NCBI RefSeq assembly: GCF_900635815.1
Contig: NZ_LR134173.1
Coordinates: 657,501 to 721,500, forward strand
DNA length: 64,000 nucleotides
Direction: 5' to 3'
Source of the DNA: Legionella cherrii
Lineage (GTDB): Bacteria; Pseudomonadota; Gammaproteobacteria; Legionellales; Legionellaceae
In this document: positions 24,065-32,268 of the stretch, piece after piece
Layout of the letters: the number at the start of each line of letters is the position of its first letter
How positions within the stretch are numbered: the stretch's first letter is position 1
Made by a program: the position numbers and the translations under genes
The notes under the pieces: model-generated
Databases searched by the model: none
The model's input: the letters and a program-made list of their open reading frames with translations, nothing else
Told to the model about the DNA's origin: nothing

Positions 24065-24826
24065 ATGCCGAATAAATCATTGGATACTTATTTAAGCTTA
24101 TGCACCCAAGTCTATGATTTGAGCAAGCCACTCCCACCAAAGGATGCTTGGGATTTTTATCTAAGTTATGCACAAGAGGCGGATGGTCCTATTTTGGAGC
24201 CTATGTGTGGTACAGGTCGCTTTCTGCTGCCGATGCTGGGCGAAGGATTTGATGTCGAAGGGTTTGATGCAAGCCAATCGATGCTGGATGCGTTACATGC
24301 TAAAGCAAGAGCGCAACATTTAAATCCCAATATCTGGCATGGATACCTTGAAAAACTCCAGCAAGCAAAACAATACAGTTTAATCTTTATCCCTAGTGGT
24401 TCGTTTGGTCTTATTATTGATTTGGCTGCAGTGAAGCACGCGTTAAACGTTATGTACGATCATTTAAAAGAAAATGGTCGCTTGATCTTTGAAACAGAAA
24501 CCTTAAATGCCGTTCCTAAAGAATTAGGCATTTGGCGTGGTTCACGTTGGCATCGAGCCGATGGACAAATCATTTTGCTCAGTCAACTGGCTATGCTCCA
24601 GGAATCAATTTGCTATTCCATTGGCAAATATGAATTAGTTGAAGCCAATCAACTGATAAAAACTGAAATCGAGGAATATAAAATTCGGCTTTATGATGAT
24701 CCATCCCTGTTAGTGGATTTATTGCATGAAACGGGTTTTAAAGAAATTCGCCTGCTTAAAGCATTTGATAGATCTGCATCCCCAGATAAAAATGACGAGA
24801 CGGTTATCTATGAATGTAGAAAGTAA
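24065..24826 (+). CDS. Class I SAM-dependent methyltransferase
   Basis: A 253-residue methyltransferase. The SAM-binding motif I is ILEPMCGTGRFLLPM, followed by the acidic loop VEGFDASQSMLDAL and motif IV LIFIPSGSFGLI. ATG at 24065 is preferred because AAGG lies at good spacing; a TTG two codons earlier is in frame. The family is often annotated as ubiquinone/menaquinone-like methyltransferase, with no specific substrate. The next gene starts 17 bases inside its 3' end, so the pair is probably a functional unit: a methyltransferase and a small-molecule kinase. Confidence 0.85.
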   Translation: MPNKSLDTYLSLCTQVYDLSKPLPPKDAWDFYLSYAQEADGPILEPMCGTGRFLLPMLGEGFDVEGFDASQSMLDALHAKARAQHLNPNIWHGYLEKLQQAKQYSLIFIPSGSFGLIIDLAAVKHALNVMYDHLKENGRLIFETETLNAVPKELGIWRGSRWHRADGQIILLSQLAMLQESICYSIGKYELVEANQLIKTEIEEYKIRLYDDPSLLVDLLHETGFKEIRLLKAFDRSASPDKNDETVIYECRK

Positions 24827-25772
24827 TCCGGCGTTTCTTTGGGCACAAAATTACCTGAATCAACATGGCTATTCCATTGAAGGATCGTTTAAACAAATGC
24901 ACCATGCTTCCTGGGCCAAGGTGCATCAAATTGCTACTAACAAAGGATTTTTTTATTTAAAACAAATACCGGAAGTATTTGCTATTGAGCCTAATTTATT
25001 ATTATACCTTCGAAGTTTTTTTCCGGCTTCAGTACCTGAAGTACTGAGTACTCATTTCGGTTTAGGTTGCTTTTTGATGAGTGATAGAGGGACGCCACTT
25101 AGAGAAAGTATGGCGATCAACTATCCACTTGAATTGGCCAAAGAAGCACTTAAATGTTATGTAACCATCCAAATAGGGCTTATTAGTCAAATGGACTCCT
25201 TGCTGGCGCTCGGGGTTCCTGATTGGCGCTTGACTAATTTACCTGGTTTCTATTTAAAATTGTTGGAGGAATCTGCTTTTTTAAAAGAGGATGGTTTGCG
25301 TGCAAATGAGTGGCAGCAACTTATCTCTTTGCACCCCAAAGTGGTGGATCTTTGCCAGCAACTAAACCAATATGCAATTCCTGAAACAATAGAACACAGT
25401 GATTTTCACGAAAATAATATTCTGCATCAAGTGCAGCATCTCACCGTTATTGATTGGGGTGAAAGCGTTATTTCCCACCCATTTTTTTCTCTCATTTCAT
25501 TTTTGATGGACATGATGCACCATCATCAGATCAAGGAGCACAGTGAACTCTATGGCATATTACGTGACAGCTATTTGAGTCATTGGCAGGCTTTTGAACC
25601 TCAAGAGCGATTATTGAAGGCATTCACATTAGCAAAACGTTTAAGTCCAATTAAATATTGCTTAAGTTTTTATCGCTTAACCCAATGCCCAGGATGGTAT
25701 CCCATGGCGCGTCATCAAGGACGAATAGCGAAAGTACTGCGCAGGTTCATCCAGTCAGAAATAAAAGATTAG
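24810..25772 (+). CDS. APH/choline-kinase-fold phosphotransferase
   Basis: A 320-residue kinase of the aminoglycoside phosphotransferase superfamily. The catalytic loop is IEHSDFHENNILHQ (HxDxHxxN pattern) and the metal-binding Asp follows in LTVIDWGES. The start is put at 24810 (MNVESNPAFLW), inside the end of the methyltransferase gene; an open frame extends upstream to 24726 but overlaps too far. An antibiotic role is not implied: many family members phosphorylate homoserine, choline or other metabolites. The overlap predicts co-translation with the methyltransferase. Confidence 0.85.
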   Translation: MNVESNPAFLWAQNYLNQHGYSIEGSFKQMHHASWAKVHQIATNKGFFYLKQIPEVFAIEPNLLLYLRSFFPASVPEVLSTHFGLGCFLMSDRGTPLRESMAINYPLELAKEALKCYVTIQIGLISQMDSLLALGVPDWRLTNLPGFYLKLLEESAFLKEDGLRANEWQQLISLHPKVVDLCQQLNQYAIPETIEHSDFHENNILHQVQHLTVIDWGESVISHPFFSLISFLMDMMHHHQIKEHSELYGILRDSYLSHWQAFEPQERLLKAFTLAKRLSPIKYCLSFYRLTQCPGWYPMARHQGRIAKVLRRFIQSEIKD

Positions 25773-25773
25773 C

Positions 25774-25869
25774 TCCCTTCTCCCCATGAGGAGAAGGTGC
25801 CTTAGGGCGGATGAGGGTTTTGATTGCAGGCAATTAGTCTTTCCCCCCCTCTCATCGCTGGGAGAGGGA
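25774..25869. repeat. Dispersed palindromic intergenic repeat, copy B
   Basis: Same architecture as copy A: CCCTTCTCCCC facing GGAGAAGG, the core GGCGGATGAGGG, and the right hairpin CCCCCTCTC facing GGGAGAGGG. It fills the whole gap between two convergent genes. Confidence 0.7.
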
Positions 25870-25875
25870 TTGGCT

Positions 25876-26508
25876 TCATTTTTCTTTCTGGATTTTACAA
25901 CGCAATAATTTCCAATAACCAAAAAGATTGGTCTTTCGAGAATCCAACAGGATTAATGGCTTGTAATCAAGAAGAGATTGGACTGAAAAATCGGATCTAA
26001 AACCAACAAGCTCATTAACACGCGCAAATATTCTCTCAAAAAAACGAATTACAGAATGTTCAGAAGCAAAATGATTGACAAAGATTATCTCTGCCGTAGG
26101 CTTGGCAACACGTGTTAATTCGCGCAAAAAAGCATTCACATCGGGAACCACAGAGGCCACATACATAGCGACTATAAAATCAAAACTGTTATCAGGAAAC
26201 TCTAAATGGGCCGCATCCATAATTTTTAACTGCACTCGCTCTTCGAGGTTATTTTTTACCACCTGCTCCTCTGCTTTTTCCAACATTTTTTCAGAAATAT
26301 CAATTCCCGTAATGTGTAAATCAGCACGATACAGCGGTAAAGACAAACCCGTCCCAATACCAATTTCAAGTACTGTAGCGTGTTGCTTTGCTGCTTTGTT
26401 GATTACATCGGTACACAAAGAACGACCTGGGTTAAAAATAGAACCAAACAAAAAATCGTAGAATGAAGCGTAAACATTATAAACTTTTCTTATTGAGGCG
26501 ACAGACAT
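25876..26508 (-). CDS. PmtA/UbiE-like class I methyltransferase
   Basis: A 210-residue methyltransferase resembling the Rhodobacter-type phosphatidylethanolamine N-methyltransferase PmtA. Features are an N-terminal YASFYDFLFGSIFNPGR, motif I VLEIGIGTGLSLPLY, TGIDISEKMLEKA, and DFIVAMYVASVVPD. PmtA methylates PE to phosphatidylcholine at the membrane surface, and Legionella is known to make PC. The start MSVASIR at 26508 has GGAG seven bases upstream; a second ATG at 26520 contains that same GGAG and is less likely. A UbiE-like quinone methyltransferase is the alternative. Confidence 0.72.
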   Translation of the reverse strand: MSVASIRKVYNVYASFYDFLFGSIFNPGRSLCTDVINKAAKQHATVLEIGIGTGLSLPLYRADLHITGIDISEKMLEKAEEQVVKNNLEERVQLKIMDAAHLEFPDNSFDFIVAMYVASVVPDVNAFLRELTRVAKPTAEIIFVNHFASEHSVIRFFERIFARVNELVGFRSDFSVQSLLDYKPLILLDSRKTNLFGYWKLLRCKIQKEK

Positions 26509-26520
26509 AACAAACTCCAT

Positions 26521-26724
26521 AAAATGCGAATAATTTAATAATTAAATTATGGGTTCCTACCTATCTAATATAGACCTTAAAAGCAAAAAAAAGATACTTT
26601 TAACTCCTTGTTTTAGAGTTCTATTTCTAATAATTAAATAATAATCCTTGGACCCTCTATAGCCATTTCGACTCAAAATTATCGCTTAGATACCTCTCCA
26701 GGAGAGGTATTGGGCGATAAATTT
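26521..26724. other. Intergenic region between two minus-strand genes
   Basis: About 200 bases. It contains a hairpin CCTCTCC-AGGAGAGG near 26690-26710 that could end the upstream minus-strand transcript, and AT-rich sequence upstream of the PmtA-like gene. Confidence 0.4.
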
Positions 26725-27024
26725 TTATGGAGGGGTCGGTGCAGCATATTCCACCTGTTCCTCTTCCTTTTTCTGGGAAAAAAAACGCCCCCTTTGTTTT
26801 TCTCTTCTCGCTATAATTCCATCGGCATAACCAGTCCATGGTCGTTGCCTTATTAATGCGTCTTGATAATCCAAGCGTTCTTGTCCTTGATAAGAATCGG
26901 GATCATCTGAGGTAAGTCGACCGTTTGGAGCAATATAGGCTACTGATAATTGGCGTTTAAGACCTGGAGGGATGAGTCTTTTTTCCTTTTGTTTACCTGA
27001 GTTATCTTTTTGCTTCAACATCAT
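26725..27024 (-). CDS. Small basic protein with acidic-proline tail, possible effector
   Basis: A 99-residue protein with a strong ribosome binding site (AAGGAG six bases before tandem ATGs). It is hydrophilic and basic (GKQKEKRLIPPGLKRQLS), with a central YIAPNGRLTSDDPDSYQGQ stretch. It ends KKEEEQVEYAAPTPP, a short glutamate block followed by small residues, which is the pattern seen in Dot/Icm secretion signals. No homologous domain is recognised. Confidence 0.55.
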   Translation of the reverse strand: MMLKQKDNSGKQKEKRLIPPGLKRQLSVAYIAPNGRLTSDDPDSYQGQERLDYQDALIRQRPWTGYADGIIARREKQRGRFFSQKKEEEQVEYAAPTPP

Positions 27025-27180
27025 AATCTCCTTTATTCTGAAATTAAAAATCCACAGGCTTTTTTCAACTTTATATCAAATATAAAGAAATGAAACAATG
27101 CGATTCAATTTGATCAATAATAAAATTACTGACAAAATACATTTCAGCTTGTTTATTTAATTCAGGTTGCTTTATTTAAA

Positions 27181-27954
27181 ATGTCATTAAAAATTGACTT
27201 AAACCATCCTATTTTTTTGTTAAAAAATAAAATTCAGGAAGTCAGTAAAAATTTATTGGACGGATTTGGATTTAATTATTTTCAATATTTACGATGTTTT
27301 GCGGATGGCTCAATTAATTGTTTAACCAACAATACCGGTCTCTTTGAATACTTCCAACACATTGAAAATGAACCTGTTGTGTTCTCGTCATTTGAAAACG
27401 ATCATGAAAAATCTCACTCATACTGGTTTCTTTGGGATGAAGAATTGCCGAGTACACCAGTGCAAATTGCCCGCGAAAAATTTAATATGCACAATGGGCT
27501 GACCTTAGTCCGCCGCAGTAAAAATTATTACGATATGATTGCGGTTGCCTTACCCTATGAACAAGAAAATGCAGGATCTTTTTATCTCAATAAGCTCAAA
27601 GCAATTGAGCAGTTTACTTTTGATTTTGAACTTCAGAACAAAGAGTTAATCCAAGAACTGAATAAAAACCCAGTCGCTTTACCTGAAGCCTATCGTGATG
27701 TGAATTACAAAGATATTTGCCTCACTCAAGGCCGAATCCCTGTAATTGGAAGAAGTGGACCGACCTACCTCACGGTACAAGAATTAACCTGTCTCAGAAT
27801 ATTACTACAAGGAGCAACCCACAAACAAATCGCCCAATTTCTTGAGCTTTCACCTCGAACAGTAGATACCTATTTGCTGCGTATCAAACAACGTACAGGA
27901 TATTCTTCCAAATTAGAAATGGAGCGGATGTTGTATCTAGGTTCGGCACTGTAA
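27181..27954 (+). CDS. LuxR-family transcriptional regulator
   Basis: A 257-residue regulator. Residues about 192-250 are a clear LuxR/FixJ-type helix-turn-helix: LTVQELTCLRILLQGATHKQIAQFLELSPRTVDTYLLRIKQRTG. The N-terminal 180 residues lack a receiver Asp motif and do not obviously match an autoinducer domain; they resemble the orphan LuxR regulators of Legionella (LpnR type). The neighbouring SnoaL-like and esterase genes on the same strand could be targets, but no operator was identified. A terminator follows. Confidence 0.85.
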   Translation: MSLKIDLNHPIFLLKNKIQEVSKNLLDGFGFNYFQYLRCFADGSINCLTNNTGLFEYFQHIENEPVVFSSFENDHEKSHSYWFLWDEELPSTPVQIAREKFNMHNGLTLVRRSKNYYDMIAVALPYEQENAGSFYLNKLKAIEQFTFDFELQNKELIQELNKNPVALPEAYRDVNYKDICLTQGRIPVIGRSGPTYLTVQELTCLRILLQGATHKQIAQFLELSPRTVDTYLLRIKQRTGYSSKLEMERMLYLGSAL

Positions 27955-27962
27955 GGTTTTAT

Positions 27963-27999
27963 GGTTGTCCGTGTTCGTACCGGACAGACAACTTTTTTT
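27963..27999 (+). terminator. Rho-independent terminator after the LuxR gene
   Basis: GTTGTCCG and CGGACAGACAAC form a stem with a small asymmetric bulge, immediately followed by TTTTTTT. Confidence 0.7.
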
Positions 28000-28043
28000 C
28001 CGTTTTCTATACTCCGTCAAAAATTGGTTCAGGAGAATAACTT

Positions 28044-28475
28044 ATGAAACGTCCAGAAATAAAACCAGCAGAGCAACTCTTTAAACAATTTTGTGATGGA
28101 TATGAACAACGTAATTTACCTTTGTTACTCAGCCTCTTTACTCAAAATACGAATGTCTGGGGATCTGCAGTTGATGAATACCGTATCGGCTTAAAGGAAA
28201 TAGAAGAGCAATTTAGAAGGGATTGGAGCCAATCAGAACAGGGTAAAATAGAAATAATTCGTTTTGTTCCAACCCCTGATGATGCCCTGTGGGCTGCCGC
28301 AGTATGTAATGCACGTATTACCATCGAAGGCAGCGAGCATGTATTCGAACATTTGCGTGGTACATTAACCATCGAAAAAGAGCAGGGAGCCTGGAAGATT
28401 GCCCACATGCACTGTTCTTTCCCTGATTATCGAAATCCTGAACAGGGATCTTTTCCAGTAGGAAATGAATCATGA
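28044..28475 (+). CDS. SnoaL-like / NTF2-fold protein
   Basis: A 143-residue single-domain protein with the NTF2/SnoaL pattern: an N-terminal helix EQLFKQFCDGYEQRNLPLLLSLFTQNTNVWGS, a middle helix GLKEIEEQFRRDW, and a curved sheet ending in LRGTLTIEKEQGAWKIAHMHCSFP. CAGGAG lies at good distance from the ATG. Members serve as small isomerases, dehydratases or binding proteins; no catalytic residues can be assigned. It lies between the LuxR regulator and the esterase. Confidence 0.8.
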   Translation: MKRPEIKPAEQLFKQFCDGYEQRNLPLLLSLFTQNTNVWGSAVDEYRIGLKEIEEQFRRDWSQSEQGKIEIIRFVPTPDDALWAAAVCNARITIEGSEHVFEHLRGTLTIEKEQGAWKIAHMHCSFPDYRNPEQGSFPVGNES

Positions 28476-28767
28476 AGAATTAACTGATGTTTTAGCTTGG
28501 GTGTAAGTCCGAAAAACCGAAAGCGGTTTCTCATCTACGCTCAGGCTAGCCGTTATGGTATCACTTAAATCCTATCCTTTTTTTTACCGAATCAATAATC
28601 ACTACGCGTTTCATTTTTTTTAGCGTTTTTATTGAGAAAAAACAAAAATCTCTAAATTGTCTATACTTATTCTGTCCTGTTAATAAAAGTGACAGCCTTG
28701 GCTTCATATTATTCATACAAGAAAAAAATGAAATTGTGTTTAAACTTCAACCATGAGGACAGAAAAA
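28476..28767. other. Intergenic region before the esterase gene
   Basis: About 290 bases. A short hairpin AAACCG-AAAG-CGGTTT lies near 28515-28531, and AT-rich sequence follows. No gene is supported. Confidence 0.4.
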
Positions 28768-29733
28768 ATGGATCTGAGTAAGCGTATAGAACCAAAAACC
28801 TGGGCTTTCGTTGAAAAAATCAAGAAAGCTGGTGGTAAGCCGATTTATGATCTTCCTGTACAAGAAGGAAGGGCGATTTTTGATAAATTGCAAGAAGCTC
28901 CTTCTATTAAAGAACCTGAGGTAGATATTGAAGATCGTTTTATTCAACATGCCAAAGGGAAAGTAGGCATTCGTATTATTCGTCCTAAAGGCTCAAAAGA
29001 AAAACTACCCGTAGTCATGTTCTATCACGGTGCAGGTTGGGTTTTTGGGGATTGGCAAACTCATGGACGTCTTGTTCGTGAGCTTTCAGTCGGTGCTCAT
29101 GCTGCCGTCGTATTTGTCAATTATTCTTTAGCTCCGGAAGCACAATACCCAACACAAATTGAAGAAGATTATTCAGCGTTGAAATACATTGCCGAGCATG
29201 GCAAAGAACTCAACCTGGATACTTCTCGTTTAGCCGTTGCGGGTGATAGTGTCGGAGGAAACATGGCCGCAGTGATGACCATTCTTGCCAAACAACGTGG
29301 CGGTCCTAAAATTGATTATCAAGTGCTCATTTATCCAGTAACTGATGCCAACTTTGAAAATGACTCCTACAAAGAATTTGCGGATGGTCCTTGGTTAACC
29401 AAAAAAGCCATGGAGTGGTTTTGGGACAATTATTTACCCGATAAAGCCAAAAGAAAAGAAATCACCGCATGTCCTTTGCAAGCCACTGTGGATCAACTCA
29501 GAGGGTTACCTCCAGCACTGGTAATTAATGGTGAATGTGACGTATTGCGGGATGAGGGTGAAGCATATGAGCATAAGCTTAATGCAGCGGGTGTTCCCGT
29601 CACCGGAATCCGCCATCACGGCACCATTCATGATTTCGTCATGCTCAATGATCTTTTTGATACTCCAGCATGTCGTAGTGCAATTGAAACCATCAACAGT
29701 CATTTGCGTATGGCATTTGCCAAGAAGCACTAA
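28768..29733 (+). CDS. HSL-type alpha/beta hydrolase (acetyl esterase/lipase family)
   Basis: A 321-residue esterase of the hormone-sensitive-lipase group. The oxyanion motif is FYHGAGWVFGD (HGGG variant HGAG), the nucleophile motif GDSVGGNMAA, the acid lies in INGECDVLRDEGEAYE and the histidine in HGTIHDFVML. The start at 28768 (MDLSKRIEPK) is chosen because GAGGA sits eight bases upstream; the ATG at 28753 has no site. It would hydrolyse short-chain esters in the cytoplasm. The terminator after it also serves the convergent cfa gene. Confidence 0.88.
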   Translation: MDLSKRIEPKTWAFVEKIKKAGGKPIYDLPVQEGRAIFDKLQEAPSIKEPEVDIEDRFIQHAKGKVGIRIIRPKGSKEKLPVVMFYHGAGWVFGDWQTHGRLVRELSVGAHAAVVFVNYSLAPEAQYPTQIEEDYSALKYIAEHGKELNLDTSRLAVAGDSVGGNMAAVMTILAKQRGGPKIDYQVLIYPVTDANFENDSYKEFADGPWLTKKAMEWFWDNYLPDKAKRKEITACPLQATVDQLRGLPPALVINGECDVLRDEGEAYEHKLNAAGVPVTGIRHHGTIHDFVMLNDLFDTPACRSAIETINSHLRMAFAKKH

Positions 29734-29745
29734 TTAAATACGCTT

Positions 29746-29779
29746 GAGGGATACGGCCAGTATCCCTCTTTATTTTTTA
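29746..29779 (+). terminator. Intrinsic terminator between esterase and cfa
   Basis: GAGGGATAC pairs perfectly with GTATCCCTC around GGCCA, followed by TTTATTTTTTAT. It lies between two convergent genes. Confidence 0.85.
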
Positions 29780-30970
29780 TGACAATTCAAAATTCGAAAC
29801 GGTTTTTTTATTTCCAGATTCTCTGTTTTTAATGCCTGTAAATAAAGGCTCTTGATACCCACCTGGAAGTCCTTCTTTGGAAAAGACAATTTGCCATAAC
29901 TGGTTTGTACGAGCACGAAAAGAACCGGCACATGCTAATAAATAATAGCGCCACATACGATAAAAACGTTGGTCATATTGTTCCTTTAAACGCTCCCAAT
30001 TTTGTTCGAAGCGGTCATGCCAGGCCATTAGGGTGTTGTCATAATAAGCCCCAAAGTTCGCCCAGTTTTCCATAACAAATAATCCTTCTGAAGCGTTACT
30101 GATTTGCTCCATAGACGGAATCATACCATTAGGAAATATATATTTATTAATCCAGGGATCACTGGATTTGGTCGTTTCATTTCCGCCAATGGTATGTAAC
30201 AAAAACAAGCCATTATTTTGAAGACAATCACGAACCTTTTGCAGGTAAACACGATAATTTCGATACCCTACATGTTCAAACATCCCTAAAGAAACCACAC
30301 GATCAAATTGTTCATAAATATCCCGATAATCCTGGAAACGGATTTCAATAGGCAGCCCAGAACAATTTTGTTTGGCATAGTCATACTGTTCTTTGGATAT
30401 CGTGATCCCCACCACACTGACACCATAATGCTCCACCGCATATTTGGCAAAAGCACCAAAACCACAGCCTATGTCTAATACACGCATCCCCGGTTCGAGT
30501 TTTAATTTCTGGCAACTTAATTCCAATTTATTCAATTGTGCCGTATCGAGATCATTGGCATTTTTCCAATAACCGCAGGTGTAATTCATACGGCTATCCA
30601 GCATGGATTTAAATAATTCATTGCCTAAATCATAGTGCCTGCGACCGACTTCAAGGGCTCGTTTTTTAGATTGATGATTAATCAATTTGAGCCAAATTAA
30701 TTTTGGCCATAACCATTTGTCGGCTTTGACTTTTTCATACAGTCGCGCCCGCAGAATACGGGTAAAGAATTGGTCGAGGCTTTCACAATCCCACCATCCA
30801 TCCATGTAGGTCTCGCCTAGTGCTAAAGAACCCTCATTAAAAATACGTTGGTAAAATTCTTCATTATTAATTTGAATATCCCAAGGTTCCTTCCCATTAG
30901 GTGTAATACCCGCTGAATGCAAGAGATCTGTGGCAATTTTTTTAATTTGCTGATTCATGAGTAGACTCAT
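29777..30970 (-). CDS. cfa: Cyclopropane-fatty-acyl-phospholipid synthase
   Basis: A 397-residue enzyme closely following E. coli Cfa (382 residues). It has EGSLALGETYMDGWWDCESLDQFFTRILRA, the GRRHYDLGNELFKSMLD region, the SAM motif VLDIGCGFGAFAKYA, RVVSLGMFEHVG, DPWINKYIFPNG and ACAGSFRARTNQLWQ. It transfers a methylene from SAM to cis-unsaturated acyl chains of membrane phospholipids, usually in stationary phase. A second in-frame ATG is at 30958. The upstream gene on the same strand encodes a polytopic membrane protein. Confidence 0.95.
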   Translation of the reverse strand: MSLLMNQQIKKIATDLLHSAGITPNGKEPWDIQINNEEFYQRIFNEGSLALGETYMDGWWDCESLDQFFTRILRARLYEKVKADKWLWPKLIWLKLINHQSKKRALEVGRRHYDLGNELFKSMLDSRMNYTCGYWKNANDLDTAQLNKLELSCQKLKLEPGMRVLDIGCGFGAFAKYAVEHYGVSVVGITISKEQYDYAKQNCSGLPIEIRFQDYRDIYEQFDRVVSLGMFEHVGYRNYRVYLQKVRDCLQNNGLFLLHTIGGNETTKSSDPWINKYIFPNGMIPSMEQISNASEGLFVMENWANFGAYYDNTLMAWHDRFEQNWERLKEQYDQRFYRMWRYYLLACAGSFRARTNQLWQIVFSKEGLPGGYQEPLFTGIKNRESGNKKTVSNFELS

Positions 30971-31013
30971 CCCTTCGTACTACACAATTGAAAAACTTTA
31001 AGCTGAGTAATTT

Positions 31014-32075
31014 TTATTGCTTTCGATCACTTAACTTATCCTGTAAAAAAATAAATACCTCAAACAACAAAAGTATTAATACAATATATTTTCCATACAT
31101 GAGCACTGTCTGTACTATAAATTTGTTACCTACATTTTGTTTGTATAAAGCAAAAGAAAATGAATAATACATCCCTAAAGTAAAAATTCGGGTCCATTGA
31201 GAAAGATTATAAACAAAAATGCCATGAATAAAACCTGCAATCATTATTCGATGATACATTTTAATTAAACTCATTCCCTCAACAAGAAATAATAAACTGG
31301 TTGCAAGAATCCAAGTATTAAGAATTACCTTATCATCAAGAGCATGAGTCGCGGTAATGGCCAATCCTGAGATGGACAGGGCACCATGAATGATGCTGTT
31401 TCCGTTACTCCAACCTAACAGCAAACGTTTCTTTGAGCATGAAAGCAAATACTTCCCAACAATCTTGATCCCAATGACATAGAACAAATAACCCAAAATA
31501 ATTAATATCTGGCTAATTAAAATCGGCATTACCGACGCAAACAAAGAATGGGTAAGTAACGCTAATGCTTGCGTACTCACAGTAAGAAGTAAAATATTTC
31601 CAGTATGTATTTTTATTTTTTTTAAAAAAATACGCTGTAAATTGATTAATGAAATAACGAGATAAATTGGCCAAAAAAATAACGCGCAAAAGGCACACAA
31701 CCAAATAACCAAATCCCAGGAGGGGAATTCTTGTAAAAATAAGAGTGTTAACACTGAAGAACCGGCTACCCAAGTCCCGATACCAAATTGATTTATTGCG
31801 CGGGTAGTAAACAACTTAAATTGTCCTGTCAAAGAACATTTTACAAAAAAGCATATTAAATAAAGCCCTATAACCAACAACTCCAGGATAATCAGTCGTT
31901 TAACCAAAGGGGTTACAAATTGAAATCGCGGCAACACATCAAAAGTGGCAATCCCAATAGCCATGACAATGCTGCCGGCAGAGGTCTGGCAACAGATGCC
32001 ATTCTTATAAAAGTGATGCACCAAAGCTGAGACTAAAAATAAAATCAAGAGATACAGAACTGAATAATATTCCAT
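31014..32075 (-). CDS. Polytopic membrane protein of unknown function
   Basis: A 353-residue protein that is almost entirely hydrophobic, with about ten predicted membrane helices and short basic loops. Notable conserved-looking stretches are INQFGIGTWVAGSSVL and LLGWSNGNSIIHGALSISGLAITATHALD. The first recalls the tellurite-resistance/dicarboxylate (TDT, SLAC1-like) transporters, and the His-containing loop recalls NnrS-like proteins, but neither match is strong. It lies 43 bases upstream of cfa on the same strand and may be cotranscribed with it. Confidence 0.6.
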   Translation of the reverse strand: MEYYSVLYLLILFLVSALVHHFYKNGICCQTSAGSIVMAIGIATFDVLPRFQFVTPLVKRLIILELLVIGLYLICFFVKCSLTGQFKLFTTRAINQFGIGTWVAGSSVLTLLFLQEFPSWDLVIWLCAFCALFFWPIYLVISLINLQRIFLKKIKIHTGNILLLTVSTQALALLTHSLFASVMPILISQILIILGYLFYVIGIKIVGKYLLSCSKKRLLLGWSNGNSIIHGALSISGLAITATHALDDKVILNTWILATSLLFLVEGMSLIKMYHRIMIAGFIHGIFVYNLSQWTRIFTLGMYYSFSFALYKQNVGNKFIVQTVLMYGKYIVLILLLFEVFIFLQDKLSDRKQ

Positions 32076-32268
32076 AAAGTGATGATCTCAGAGAGGACTC
32101 AATTAAAGTCGTATTCCATTCATTCTACACATTTGAACTTATAAGAAAACTCCCTGGCGTGCAAATTGCATGTGGCTACAAAGCTACCTTTTAATTTTTG
32201 TAGATCGCTTTTTCCTATCGACCTGATTTAAAGATAGCGCGCCTTAAAATTTTTAGTGAGGAAAAATT

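Noticed and set aside
24810..25772. Antibiotic-resistance aminoglycoside phosphotransferase
   Set aside because: The APH fold motifs are clear, but the sequence matches no specific resistance class and the gene is coupled to a methyltransferase, so a metabolic kinase is more likely.
31014..32075. Assignment of the polytopic protein to the NnrS or TehA/SLAC1 family
   Set aside because: Only short stretches are reminiscent; the helices do not align well enough to support either name.
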